Below, piece after piece: positions 16,290 to 24,417 of a stretch of 64,000 bases of DNA. Both the position numbers and the translations under genes were made by a program. This stretch comes from an uncultured Pelagibacteraceae bacterium. Lineage in GTDB: Bacteria; Pseudomonadota; Alphaproteobacteria; Pelagibacterales; Pelagibacteraceae. The stretch lies in NCBI GenBank assembly GCA_902569785.1, contig CACFVO010000003.1, forward strand, positions 1 through 64,000, read 5' to 3'. Each line of letters begins with the position of its first letter. Position 1 is the stretch's first letter. The notes beneath the pieces were generated by a model. It had not been told where the DNA came from. It ran no database searches and worked only from the letters and a program-made list of their open reading frames with translations.

Positions 16290-18374
16290 ATGAAAACTCC
16301 AAAATTGAAAAAAATAGAATCTGTAAAAAAACATCATGGCATATCGCTAGAAGACGATTATGCTTGGGTAGATCAACCTAATATTTTAGAAGTTTTGAAA
16401 GACCCAAGTAAATTATTACCAGATGTAAGGAACTATATTGAAGAAAATAATTCTATTACGAAAGATTATTTTAAAGATGTAAAAAATTTACAAAAAAAAC
16501 TTTTTAATGAAATTAAATCTAAAATAAAGCTAGATGATACTTCATTAAAATTTAAAGACAAAAAATATTATTATTGGTCTAAAACCGAAACTAAAGGAAA
16601 TTACGGAAAAAATATAAGACAACTTATAGATGGCTCTAAGCCAGAAGAAATTTACTTTGATGGCGATCTTGAAAAGAAAAAATGTGGATCAGAATATTTT
16701 GGTTTAGGAAGCATAAGCGTTTCTCATTGTGATAAATTTATGGCTTATTCTTTAGACCTCAAAGGATCAGAGTATTTTACAATTTATCTTAGAGATCTTA
16801 ATAGCTATAAAAATGAAAAGGATATTATAGAAAATACTAGTGGGAGTATAACTTGGTCTTTAGATAGTAAAAGCTTCTTTTATTCAAAGCTAGATAAGTT
16901 TCATAGACCTAGACAAATTTATAAACATGAAATTGGATCACCTATAAATAGTGATGAATTAATATTTGAAGAAAAAGATGAGACTTTTACTTGTGGTATC
17001 AGTTTAAGCTCAGATGAAAAATTTTTCATAATTTCTACTTCAGACCATATCACTACTGAAGAATATTTTTTTCCGTCAAATTCGAATTCTATTAACCCAG
17101 TTTTATTCCAAAAAAGAGAAAAGGATGTTCGTTACTCAATAGACTCATGGAAAGAGTATTTTTATATCCAAACAAATAAGAACGCGAGAGATTATAAAAT
17201 TCTTAGATGTAAAATAGATAATATTAATGAACTAGAGGAATTCATTCCTTCAAAAAAAGAGACAATTATTGGATCTTTAGAGTTTTTAGATAACTTTATA
17301 ATTCGAGGTGAAAAAACAGATGCTATCCCTAAACTATTTATAAGAAATATAAAAACTAATGAAGAAGAAGAAATAAAAATTTCAGATGAGGAAATAGGTT
17401 GTCCTACGGCTTCTTTAATGGAAAAAAATAGAAACACTACCAAAATTAGAGTTGGATGGGAAAGCATGAAAACCCAAAGTAAAATTTATGAATATGATAT
17501 TTTAACAAAAGAAAAAAAACTTGTTAAAGAAACTGAAATACCTTCGGGTCATAATCCAGATAAATACATCGTTGAGCGAATAAAAGCTAAATCTCATGAT
17601 GGTAGAATGATCCCCATTAGCTTAGTGCGTTTGAAAAATTCTAAACAAGATGGAAAATCTAAAATCTTACTTTATGCCTATGGAGCTTACAAGCATAGTG
17701 TATCTCCATCGTTTAGTGTCTCAAGGTTTAGTTTAGTAGATCGAGGAATTACTTTTGCAATTGCACATGTTAGAGGAGGGGGTGATCTTGGAGATGTTTG
17801 GCATGAAGAAGGAAAAAAGAAATTAAAAAAAAATACCTTCTTAGATTATATTGCATGTGCAAACCATTTGATTGATAAAAAATATACTTACAAAGGTGGG
17901 ATTTGTTTCTACGGAGGTTCAGCGGGAGGCCTAACTGGAGGAGCGCTAGCTAACATGGCGCCTGAATTATTTTTTTCTATGCTTCTACTTGTGCCTTTTG
18001 TTGACACCATGACTACCATGCTTAATGAAAAACTTCCACTTACTCCAGCTGAATGGGAGTTATGGGGAAACCCAATTGAGAGCAAAGAATACTTTGAATA
18101 TATTTATTCTTACTCTCCTTATAATAATCTTAATAATAAATTTTATCCTTCAATGCTGATTACCACATCTCTCTTTGATAATCGTGTCTTATACAGTGAA
18201 CCTGTAAAATATATTGCTAAGCTAAGGGATGTTAAAAAAGATAATAATACTCAATTATTAAAGTGCAAGATGGAAGCTGCTGGTCATGGAGGCATGAGCG
18301 GACGAGATAATGCAATTACAGAGTTAGCTGAAGAATATAGTTTTATCTTAAAAACTGCTAAAATTAATAATTAA
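16290..18374 (+). CDS. ptrB: Prolyl oligopeptidase family serine peptidase (oligopeptidase B type)
   Basis: S9A peptidases cut short peptides after basic residues; a beta-propeller gates the active site. The 694-residue protein has the propeller at about residues 60-400 and the alpha/beta-hydrolase domain after it, with AHVRGGGDLGDVWHEEGKK near residue 490, the nucleophile elbow FYGGSAGGLTGG near residue 545, the acid in SLFDNRVLY near residue 630 and the His in EAAGHGGMSGR near residue 665. There is no signal peptide, so it should be cytoplasmic. The start codon faces a divergent J-domain gene within 0-13 bp, leaving no separate promoter space. Confidence 0.92.
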   Translation: MKTPKLKKIESVKKHHGISLEDDYAWVDQPNILEVLKDPSKLLPDVRNYIEENNSITKDYFKDVKNLQKKLFNEIKSKIKLDDTSLKFKDKKYYYWSKTETKGNYGKNIRQLIDGSKPEEIYFDGDLEKKKCGSEYFGLGSISVSHCDKFMAYSLDLKGSEYFTIYLRDLNSYKNEKDIIENTSGSITWSLDSKSFFYSKLDKFHRPRQIYKHEIGSPINSDELIFEEKDETFTCGISLSSDEKFFIISTSDHITTEEYFFPSNSNSINPVLFQKREKDVRYSIDSWKEYFYIQTNKNARDYKILRCKIDNINELEEFIPSKKETIIGSLEFLDNFIIRGEKTDAIPKLFIRNIKTNEEEEIKISDEEIGCPTASLMEKNRNTTKIRVGWESMKTQSKIYEYDILTKEKKLVKETEIPSGHNPDKYIVERIKAKSHDGRMIPISLVRLKNSKQDGKSKILLYAYGAYKHSVSPSFSVSRFSLVDRGITFAIAHVRGGGDLGDVWHEEGKKKLKKNTFLDYIACANHLIDKKYTYKGGICFYGGSAGGLTGGALANMAPELFFSMLLLVPFVDTMTTMLNEKLPLTPAEWELWGNPIESKEYFEYIYSYSPYNNLNNKFYPSMLITTSLFDNRVLYSEPVKYIAKLRDVKKDNNTQLLKCKMEAAGHGGMSGRDNAITELAEEYSFILKTAKINN

Positions 18375-18378
18375 AATT

Positions 18379-18693
18379 TTAAAAACAATTTTTACTAGTA
18401 AAACCTATCACTATATTGTTTTGATTTATTTCAAATTTTCTCTCGCACTTAATTTTGAATTTTTTAGTAATATAAATGTAATTTCTATTTCTAGTTTCTA
18501 AAAACTCTATTTTGTCAGGTTGACCATAAGCAATTTTAAGTTCTGACTCTGGCTTATTTAACCACTTGCTCAACTCTTTTTCCTCTTGAATTGTTTTTTC
18601 ATCTATTTTTTTGTAAACAGATTGACAGGCGTTAAGAAGCATAAATGAACTAAATATTATAAAAAAAAATTTAATTTTGCTCATAATGATCAA
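18379..18693 (-). CDS. Small outer-envelope lipoprotein, 104 residues
   Basis: The sequence begins MIIMSKIKFFFIIFSSFMLLNAC, a signal peptide with lipobox LNA-C at Cys23. Met4 is an equally plausible start. The mature part carries WLNKPESELKIAYGQPDKIEFLETRNRNYIYITKKFKIKCERKF, a pattern of short beta strands with two cysteines (KIKCERKF, SKNCF). The WLNKPESELKIAYGQPD stretch recalls SmpA/OmlA-like small lipoproteins in which 'G.P' precedes a strand, but I cannot assign it. It converges on the peptidase gene with a 4 bp gap. Confidence 0.75.
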   Translation of the reverse strand: MIIMSKIKFFFIIFSSFMLLNACQSVYKKIDEKTIQEEKELSKWLNKPESELKIAYGQPDKIEFLETRNRNYIYITKKFKIKCERKFEINQNNIVIGFTSKNCF

Positions 18694-18821
18694 TTCATTT
18701 TATACCTTAAACTTATAAACAGAAATATTACCTATAGGTTGTAAAATGTGTCAAAACCTAATTTTAAAAGGATTTTTTCATCGAATCGGAGTAATTAGCA
18801 TTAAACGGAGGTTGGATTATT
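18694..18821 (+). promoter_or_regulatory. Leader region of the purine permease gene
   Basis: This 128-base divergent gap contains a weak stem TAGGTT (18735-18740) / AACCTA (18755-18760) and ends with a strong ribosome site CGGAGGT (18806-18812). Purine permease genes in other bacteria are often preceded by riboswitches, but I cannot match this leader to the purine-riboswitch core. It must contain promoters for both the lipoprotein and the permease. No further function can be read. Confidence 0.35.
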
Positions 18822-20132
18822 ATGATGAATAAATATTTTGAGTACAGAAAGCATAAAACTAATTTTAAAACTGAAGTAATTGCTGGAGTAACTACATTTC
18901 TTACTATGGCGTATATTATGTTTTTAAATCCTTTTATTCTTTCTGGAGAGTTTGCAGGACCAGAAAAAGGTTTCTTTGACTTTGGGGCAGTATTTACTGC
19001 AACGATAGTAGCGACTGCGCTGGCTTGTTTTATAATGGCATTTTACGGTAAGACTTGGCCAATAGGCTTAGCGCCTGGAATGGGAATAAATGCATTTGTT
19101 GCGTTTGGAGTAGTTGGAGGTATGGGATATACGCCTCAAGCAGCTCTTGGTGCAGTCTTAGTTGCAGGTGTATTGTTCTTAATTATATCCTTAACACCAA
19201 TTAGAGCATGGTTAATCAATTCAATTCCAAGAAGTTTAAAACTCGGGATAGGAGCTGGTATTGGATTGTTCTTAGCAATTATAGGGTTGGAGATTATGGG
19301 AGTTGTTGGGGATCATCCAGTAACACTTGTTACTATTGGAGATATTAAAAACCCATTAGTACTTCTAGGATGTCTAGCTTTTGTTGCGATGGTTGTTTTA
19401 GAAAAAATGAAAGTTAAAGGTAACATAATAATAGGTATACTTGTTTTTAGTGTTATAGCTTGGGGAACAGGGTTAGCTAAGTTTAATGGTGTCGTAGGAT
19501 CTATTCCACCAATGACTTATCTTTTTGATTTTGATCTAAAAGCTGCTCTAACAGCAGGAATGTCTACAGTAGTATTTACTTTATTATTTATCGACTTCTT
19601 TGATACAGCTGGAACATTAACTTCAGTAGCAAATGTTGCAGGCAAAGTTGATAGAAATGGAAAAGTTCAAGATATTAATAAAGCAATGCTATCTGATAGT
19701 GTTGGTACTGTTGCTGGAGCGATGATGGGAACTACAACGGTAACAAGTTATGTTGAGTCTGGTGCTGGAGTTAAAGCAGGTGGTAGAACTGGAATGACTT
19801 CTTTAGTTATTGGAGTTCTTTTTTTAGCTTGTTTATTTTTTTCACCATTAGCAACTAGCTTACCAAAAGAGATTGATGGTGCTGCGTTACTATATGTTGC
19901 TGTTCTTTTTGTCAGAAATATAACTGACATTGAGTGGGATGATATAGCAGAATCTGCACCAGCAGTTGTGGCTATGATTACAATGCCGCTCACGTACAGC
20001 ATTAGTAACGGAATCGCTTTAGCGTTTATTGCTTATGCGTTAATCAAATTACTGACTGGAAAGTTCGGAAAAACATCTCCAGCTATTTGGGTTATTGCAG
20101 CAGTAAGTGTATTAAGTTTTTACGTAGCTTAA
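18822..20132 (+). CDS. NCS2/AzgA-family purine permease
   Basis: This is a proton- or sodium-coupled uptake system for purine bases. The 436-residue protein has about 12-14 membrane helices and the AzgA-type signatures EVIAGVTTFLTMAYIMFLNP near residue 17, GLAPGMGINAFVAFG near residue 85 and LLFIDFFDTAGTLTSVANVAG near residue 255, which line the substrate site. A strong ribosome site (CGGAGGT) lies nine bases before the ATG. It converges on a purine phosphoribosyltransferase gene, which supports hypoxanthine, guanine or xanthine as substrate. Confidence 0.93.
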   Translation: MMNKYFEYRKHKTNFKTEVIAGVTTFLTMAYIMFLNPFILSGEFAGPEKGFFDFGAVFTATIVATALACFIMAFYGKTWPIGLAPGMGINAFVAFGVVGGMGYTPQAALGAVLVAGVLFLIISLTPIRAWLINSIPRSLKLGIGAGIGLFLAIIGLEIMGVVGDHPVTLVTIGDIKNPLVLLGCLAFVAMVVLEKMKVKGNIIIGILVFSVIAWGTGLAKFNGVVGSIPPMTYLFDFDLKAALTAGMSTVVFTLLFIDFFDTAGTLTSVANVAGKVDRNGKVQDINKAMLSDSVGTVAGAMMGTTTVTSYVESGAGVKAGGRTGMTSLVIGVLFLACLFFSPLATSLPKEIDGAALLYVAVLFVRNITDIEWDDIAESAPAVVAMITMPLTYSISNGIALAFIAYALIKLLTGKFGKTSPAIWVIAAVSVLSFYVA

Positions 20133-20139
20133 TAAATTC

Positions 20140-20163
20140 AAGGGCCAGCTTATTCTGGCCCTT
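20140..20163. terminator. Bidirectional terminator hairpin between purine genes
   Basis: AAGGGCCAG (20140-20148), a six-base loop and CTGGCCCTT (20155-20163) form a perfect 9 bp GC-rich stem between the two convergent purine-salvage genes. A-rich sequence on the left and T-rich sequence on the right give U-runs for both directions. The last two bases of the phosphoribosyltransferase stop codon lie inside the stem. It is the only convenient terminator at any of the convergent pairs in this window. Confidence 0.85.
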
Positions 20164-20686
20164 AATTCTTGTGTTTTTTAATTAAATCTTCAATTCTGAT
20201 CTCTTCGTAACGCTCAAAAGGTTGAACAATCCAAGGATTACTATCTAATTTTTGAGCACAATAGTCCGGTTCAAAAGTGGAGTCTTTCTTTTTCCAAAGC
20301 ACTGCCGTCTTAATTTTTTTAATATTGCCTTTTAATGGAGGATAATTTTTTAACCATTGAATACTTTTATTTAATGTTACGCCAGTATCAGATAAATCAT
20401 CACATAAAAGTATATTGCCCTTCATATCTTGAACGGTTGAGCTCATTTCTCGAGAAAATACCAGTTCTCCCTGTTGGTCTTCAATTCCTTTTCCAGAATA
20501 AGACTCGACAGCTAAATAAGCACACTTCAATTTAAAAATTCTGCTAAGAACATCTATGATAGGTGCTCCACCTCTCATAATTCCTATTAAAATATCAGGT
20601 TGAAATCCACTTTGATAAATTTGAATTGCTAATTTTTCTGTAGTTAGATTATATTCTTTCCAATCTATAATAAGTTTCTCTGCCAT
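20162..20686 (-). CDS. Purine phosphoribosyltransferase (xanthine/hypoxanthine/guanine type)
   Basis: This enzyme would join a purine base to PRPP for salvage. The 174-residue protein has the type I PRTase core: PDILIGIMRGGAPIIDVLS near residue 30 and the PRPP loop NILLCDDLSDTGVTLNKSI near residue 95, with the two adjacent acidic residues of the family. The length and the WIVQPFERYEE C-terminus resemble Gpt/HGPRT-like proteins. It faces the NCS2 permease gene, so import and trapping of the same base by the pair is likely. Base specificity cannot be told from the sequence. Confidence 0.88.
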   Translation of the reverse strand: MAEKLIIDWKEYNLTTEKLAIQIYQSGFQPDILIGIMRGGAPIIDVLSRIFKLKCAYLAVESYSGKGIEDQQGELVFSREMSSTVQDMKGNILLCDDLSDTGVTLNKSIQWLKNYPPLKGNIKKIKTAVLWKKKDSTFEPDYCAQKLDSNPWIVQPFERYEEIRIEDLIKKHKN

Positions 20687-20738
20687 AGAAAAAACTAAAA
20701 TATTTTAAAGGAGTTGTAAATGAAATAGTAGAAGGTTT

Positions 20739-21365
20739 TTAATACTGTATAGGTTCATTGTCTATTGATCTCCAAAGATACCAGGTGGCTACTGAACAAT
20801 AAGGGCTAAATTTCTTATGAAGTCTATCTAAAAAACTTTTTGGAGGAAAATATTTCTTATTATAATTATTAGATATAGCTCTTAAAAGACCAATATCCTG
20901 TAGAGGCCAAATATTTGATCTATTAAAGGTAAATAATAAAATCATTTCAGCTGACCATCTTCCTATTTGTCTTAGTTCAGATAAATACAAAATTGCTTCT
21001 TCATCGTTCATTTTTTTAATTAAATGAGGCTTAAATTCATTATTGATTATTTTTTTTGCTAAATCTTTAATACCCTTTACTTTTTGCCTACTCAAACCAC
21101 ATCTTTTTAATGTATGAGTCGATAATTTATTTACATTTTTAGCATTAATTTTTCCTTTGCAACTTTTTTCAAATTTAGAAAAGACGGATTTAGCTGCTGC
21201 AACGCTTATTTGTTGACCAATTATACTTTTACAAAGCGAAAAAAAAACATCATTCCTTGTTACCAAAGACTCATCTTTATAATTATTAATTAATTTCCTC
21301 ATTACCTTATCTTTTTTTGATAAAATTTTTTTAGCTCTGTTCCAATATTTTGGTTTATTACTCAT
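20739..21365 (-). CDS. DNA-3-methyladenine glycosylase II-like protein (HhH-GPD)
   Basis: This is a base-excision repair glycosylase that would remove alkylated bases from DNA. The 208-residue protein is the minimal AlkA core without the N-terminal domain of E. coli AlkA. The helix-hairpin-helix and GPD loop are seen in LSELRQIGRWSAEMILLFTF, followed by IWPLQDIGLLRAI, whose Asp fits the catalytic position. FFSLCKSIIGQQISVAAAKSV near residue 42 is the conserved helix that frames the pocket. It overlaps the upstream EamA gene by 4 bp, so translation is probably coupled. Confidence 0.9.
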   Translation of the reverse strand: MSNKPKYWNRAKKILSKKDKVMRKLINNYKDESLVTRNDVFFSLCKSIIGQQISVAAAKSVFSKFEKSCKGKINAKNVNKLSTHTLKRCGLSRQKVKGIKDLAKKIINNEFKPHLIKKMNDEEAILYLSELRQIGRWSAEMILLFTFNRSNIWPLQDIGLLRAISNNYNKKYFPPKSFLDRLHKKFSPYCSVATWYLWRSIDNEPIQY

Positions 21366-22243
21366 GACCTAGGAGTAATAATTTGTTTTTTTAATTGAGA
21401 CTCTCTAATAAAAATAATCAAAGAACTTAAAATAACTAGCATCGCACCAGTTAAGGTTAAAACTTTGGGAATTTCATTCCATATTAAAAAACCGAAGACT
21501 ATTGCAAAAACTAGACTGAGGTACTTTATTGGCGTAACAAGTGATGCTTCGGCCAACCTATAGCTTTGGGTTAACATTAAATTCGCAATACTCCCACAAA
21601 GAGCCATAATGACAAATATTAAAAAATCTATTTTAGTTGGCATAACCCATTCAACAAAAAATATAGAAACTAAACCCAAGATAGTACATAACAAAGTAAA
21701 ATAAAATGCTATAGTATAATTGGCTTCAGTTTTAGAAAGAGATCTCACACTAATCGCTACACAAGCAAAAAAAATACAAAAAATGATTGGAGAAATATAA
21801 TAATAATTTACATCAACGAATGCTGGCTGAACGATTAATAACATTCCTATAAATCCAAGGAACACAGCAAACCATCTTTTAATTCCAACTTTTTCAGATA
21901 AAAAGAAAATTGAAGCTATAGTTACGAATATAGGTCCAGCAAAAGTTAGCGAAACGACATCGGCTAATGGTAATTCTCTTAAACCAAAAAATAATGCGAT
22001 GATTGCTAAAGCACCAGCAATTGCTCTAAACGCATGAAGTCCGGGACGAGACGTTTTATAAAAGGTTAAAAGTTTATCTCTTGGAATAATAAAAAATATT
22101 GGAATAAAGCCAATAAAAAATCTAAAAAATAAAACCTGTCCTACTGGGTAATAATCTAGCCATTTAACGCAGATATCCATGATAGAAAAGCAAATCACAC
22201 TTCCGACCATGTACAATACGCCTATTTGATTTTGTGTTAACAA
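21362..22243 (-). CDS. EamA-family DMT transporter
   Basis: This is a drug/metabolite transporter-superfamily membrane protein with about ten helices and two EamA repeats, the second from about residue 150. Features include KWLDYYPVGQVLFFRFFIGFIP in the first repeat and MLTQSYRLAEASLVTPIKYLSLVFAIVFG in the second. Members export amino acids, nucleobases or other metabolites, and some import. The substrate cannot be predicted. It is the first gene of a two-gene unit with the alkylation glycosylase and lies 38 bp from the divergent msrA. Confidence 0.9.
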   Translation of the reverse strand: MLTQNQIGVLYMVGSVICFSIMDICVKWLDYYPVGQVLFFRFFIGFIPIFFIIPRDKLLTFYKTSRPGLHAFRAIAGALAIIALFFGLRELPLADVVSLTFAGPIFVTIASIFFLSEKVGIKRWFAVFLGFIGMLLIVQPAFVDVNYYYISPIIFCIFFACVAISVRSLSKTEANYTIAFYFTLLCTILGLVSIFFVEWVMPTKIDFLIFVIMALCGSIANLMLTQSYRLAEASLVTPIKYLSLVFAIVFGFLIWNEIPKVLTLTGAMLVILSSLIIFIRESQLKKQIITPRS

Positions 22244-22281
22244 TTTAATATCCTCATTAATTCTAACATATTAAATAACTT

Positions 22282-22731
22282 ATGAAGAAATGTACACTTG
22301 GACTTGGCTGTTTTTGGAAACCTGAGGAAAACTTTAAAAACAAACCTGGAATTATTAAAACAGAAGTAGGTTATGCAGGAGGAATAAATCCCAAAGTTAC
22401 TTATGAAGAAGTATGTAGAGGTAACACTGGACACGTAGAGGTAGTTCAACTTTCATTTGATGAAAAAATAATTTCTTTTAGAAAAATATTAGATCTTTTT
22501 TTTAAAATGCATGATCCCACTCAAAAAGATATGCAATTTCCTGATGTTGGAACTCAATATAGAAGTGAGATATTTTATGAAAATGACGAACAAAAAAAAG
22601 AGGCTGAGGAAGTTTTGAACGAAAAAAATAAAGAATTTAACGGAAAAATTCAAACCAATATTTCAAAAATTAAAAATTATTGTAAAGCAGAACAATATCA
22701 TCAAAAATATATAGAAAAAAACAAACGATGA
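22282..22731 (+). CDS. msrA: Peptide-methionine (S)-S-oxide reductase
   Basis: MsrA reduces methionine-S-sulfoxide in proteins, recycling through thioredoxin. The compact 149-residue protein has the active site GLGCFWKPEE at residues 7-16, the GYAGG segment at 34-38, HVEVVQLSFDE near residue 50 and the C-terminal AEQYHQKYIEK. A further cysteine (NYCKAE) could serve as resolving Cys. It overlaps the sulfurtransferase gene by 4 bp (ATGA), so the two should be co-translated; both handle sulfur redox chemistry. Confidence 0.95.
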   Translation: MKKCTLGLGCFWKPEENFKNKPGIIKTEVGYAGGINPKVTYEEVCRGNTGHVEVVQLSFDEKIISFRKILDLFFKMHDPTQKDMQFPDVGTQYRSEIFYENDEQKKEAEEVLNEKNKEFNGKIQTNISKIKNYCKAEQYHQKYIEKNKR

Positions 22732-23540
22732 AAAATTTAGTCTCTACAGATTGGCTTGAAAAAAATTTAGATAATGTAAGAATATTTGATGGAAGTTGGC
22801 ATTTGCCCAGTTCTAAGCGAAATGCTTTAAATGAATTTCAATTAGCTCATATTAAAAACTCAAATTTTTTTGACATAGACAAATATTCTAATCAGGAGTC
22901 TAATTTACCCCACATGTTGCCCAAAAAAGATCATTGGGAAGAAATAATGTCGAATTTAGGAGTCAAAAACTCTGATCATATTGTCATTTATGATAATTCT
23001 GATGTTATTAGCTCATGCCGTGTCTGGTATACTTTTTTATATTTTAATCATGATCCAAATTTAGTTTCTGTCTTAGATGGAGGTTTTAAAAAATGGTTAA
23101 AAGAAAAAAAAGAAACTACAAGAAATATTAAAAAGTTTAAAAACAGTTCTTATTCAGCTAATGAAAATACTTCATTAGTATTAAATAAAAATCAGGTAAT
23201 TGCTAATATCGAAAATAATTCTTTTGAACTTATAGATGCAAGAAGTAAAAATAGATTTTTAGGACTTCAGCCAGAACCAAGAGAAGGGCTTAAAAGCGGA
23301 AATATTAAAGGTTCCAAAAATATTCCTTTCACTGAATTAATTAATAGCGATAATACTTTTAAAAATAAAAAAGAATTAATAGATATATTTCAAAAAAATA
23401 AAGTTGATCCAAATAAAAAAGTTGCTTTTACGTGCGGATCAGGATTAACGGCATGTATTTTGGGGTTAACTAATTCTATCATAAGTGATAGAAAACCCGT
23501 TGTCTATGATGGTTCTTGGTCAGAATACGGAATTAAATAA
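22728..23540 (+). CDS. Tandem-rhodanese sulfurtransferase (SseA/thiosulfate or mercaptopyruvate type)
   Basis: This enzyme moves sulfane sulfur from mercaptopyruvate or thiosulfate to an acceptor. It has an inactive N-terminal rhodanese domain (about residues 1-140, VRIFDGSWHLPSS at the start) and an active C-terminal one (about 155-270) with FELIDARSKNRFLG and the catalytic loop FTCGSGLTACILG. The CGSGxTA loop is nearer to mercaptopyruvate sulfurtransferases than to thiosulfate ones (CRKGVTA). It sits between msrA (4 bp overlap) and an RND adaptor gene (3 bp gap). Confidence 0.92.
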   Translation: MKNLVSTDWLEKNLDNVRIFDGSWHLPSSKRNALNEFQLAHIKNSNFFDIDKYSNQESNLPHMLPKKDHWEEIMSNLGVKNSDHIVIYDNSDVISSCRVWYTFLYFNHDPNLVSVLDGGFKKWLKEKKETTRNIKKFKNSSYSANENTSLVLNKNQVIANIENNSFELIDARSKNRFLGLQPEPREGLKSGNIKGSKNIPFTELINSDNTFKNKKELIDIFQKNKVDPNKKVAFTCGSGLTACILGLTNSIISDRKPVVYDGSWSEYGIK

Positions 23541-23543
23541 AAA

Positions 23544-24410
23544 ATGAAAAAAGCTTCAAAGTTAAAAACATTTTTAATAATTTTTTTTATAGCAATTTTT
23601 GCCATAATAATTGCAAGACATTTTATTGGGTTACATTTTAAAAAGAAATTTAGTGCAAGACCAGCGCCTGGAGTAATTGTTAGCAAAGTAGAAAAATCAC
23701 TATTTTATAAAAGCATAGAAACATTTGGAACAGCGATTGCTCAAAACTCAAAGGTTTACAGAGTCCAGAAAGATCAAATAGTTGGAAATTTAAATATTGA
23801 AAACCGATTTGTAAAAAAAGGAGAAATAATAATCGCCTTGAAAGATAATAAAAATATTGTTGCTGATTTCGATGGCAAGATTGGAAAAAGAGAAATTGCT
23901 CAAGGTGTCCTAGGGTCAAATAGTTTAATTGTAACGCTTGATGATTTAAAAAAGATTATAATAGATATTAAAATTCCAGAAAATTATGTTGGTGTTTTAA
24001 AACCTGGTTTAAAGGCAGAAATAAAAAATTCGGCATTTAATAAAACCTTTACAGGAAAAGTAGAGTCTATTAGTTCAAGAATAGATCCATCTACCAGATC
24101 GATCTTGGCAAGAATTATTGCCGACAATTCAAATTTTAAAATAATACCCGGACAGTTAATGACTGTTAAAGTAATTTACGATGAAATAAATCAGATTGGT
24201 GTTCCAGAAAGTGCTGTAACTATTCAAGGTAATACAGCCTTCGTTTATATTGTAAATTCTGACACGGTTGAAAAGAAAAATATTAAAATGGGTAAAAGAA
24301 ACTTTGGAAAAGTGTCTATTCTTTCTGGTTTAAATGAAGGCGATATAGTTATTAGCGAAGGTGTTTCTAAAGTTAGAAATAAAGCTAAAGTTAAAATTAT
24401 AAATCCATAA
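23544..24410 (+). CDS. RND efflux periplasmic adaptor (MFP/HlyD family), apparently hairpin-less
   Basis: This membrane-fusion protein would link the RND pump encoded next to it to an outer-membrane channel. Of 288 residues, 7-30 form a membrane anchor. The lipoyl halves are RFVKKGEIIIALKDN and IVADFDGKIGKREI, and they follow each other with only a few residues between, where most adaptors insert a long alpha-helical hairpin. The beta-barrel and membrane-proximal domains follow (about residues 135-288, with VPESAVTIQGNTAFVYIV). It starts three bases after the sulfurtransferase and lies seven bases before the pump gene. Confidence 0.88.
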   Translation: MKKASKLKTFLIIFFIAIFAIIIARHFIGLHFKKKFSARPAPGVIVSKVEKSLFYKSIETFGTAIAQNSKVYRVQKDQIVGNLNIENRFVKKGEIIIALKDNKNIVADFDGKIGKREIAQGVLGSNSLIVTLDDLKKIIIDIKIPENYVGVLKPGLKAEIKNSAFNKTFTGKVESISSRIDPSTRSILARIIADNSNFKIIPGQLMTVKVIYDEINQIGVPESAVTIQGNTAFVYIVNSDTVEKKNIKMGKRNFGKVSILSGLNEGDIVISEGVSKVRNKAKVKIINP

Positions 24411-24417
24411 AATAAAT

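Noticed and set aside
18694-18821. Classical purine riboswitch before the purine permease
   Set aside because: The three-way-junction core sequences of the purine riboswitch could not be found; only a weak 6 bp stem is present.
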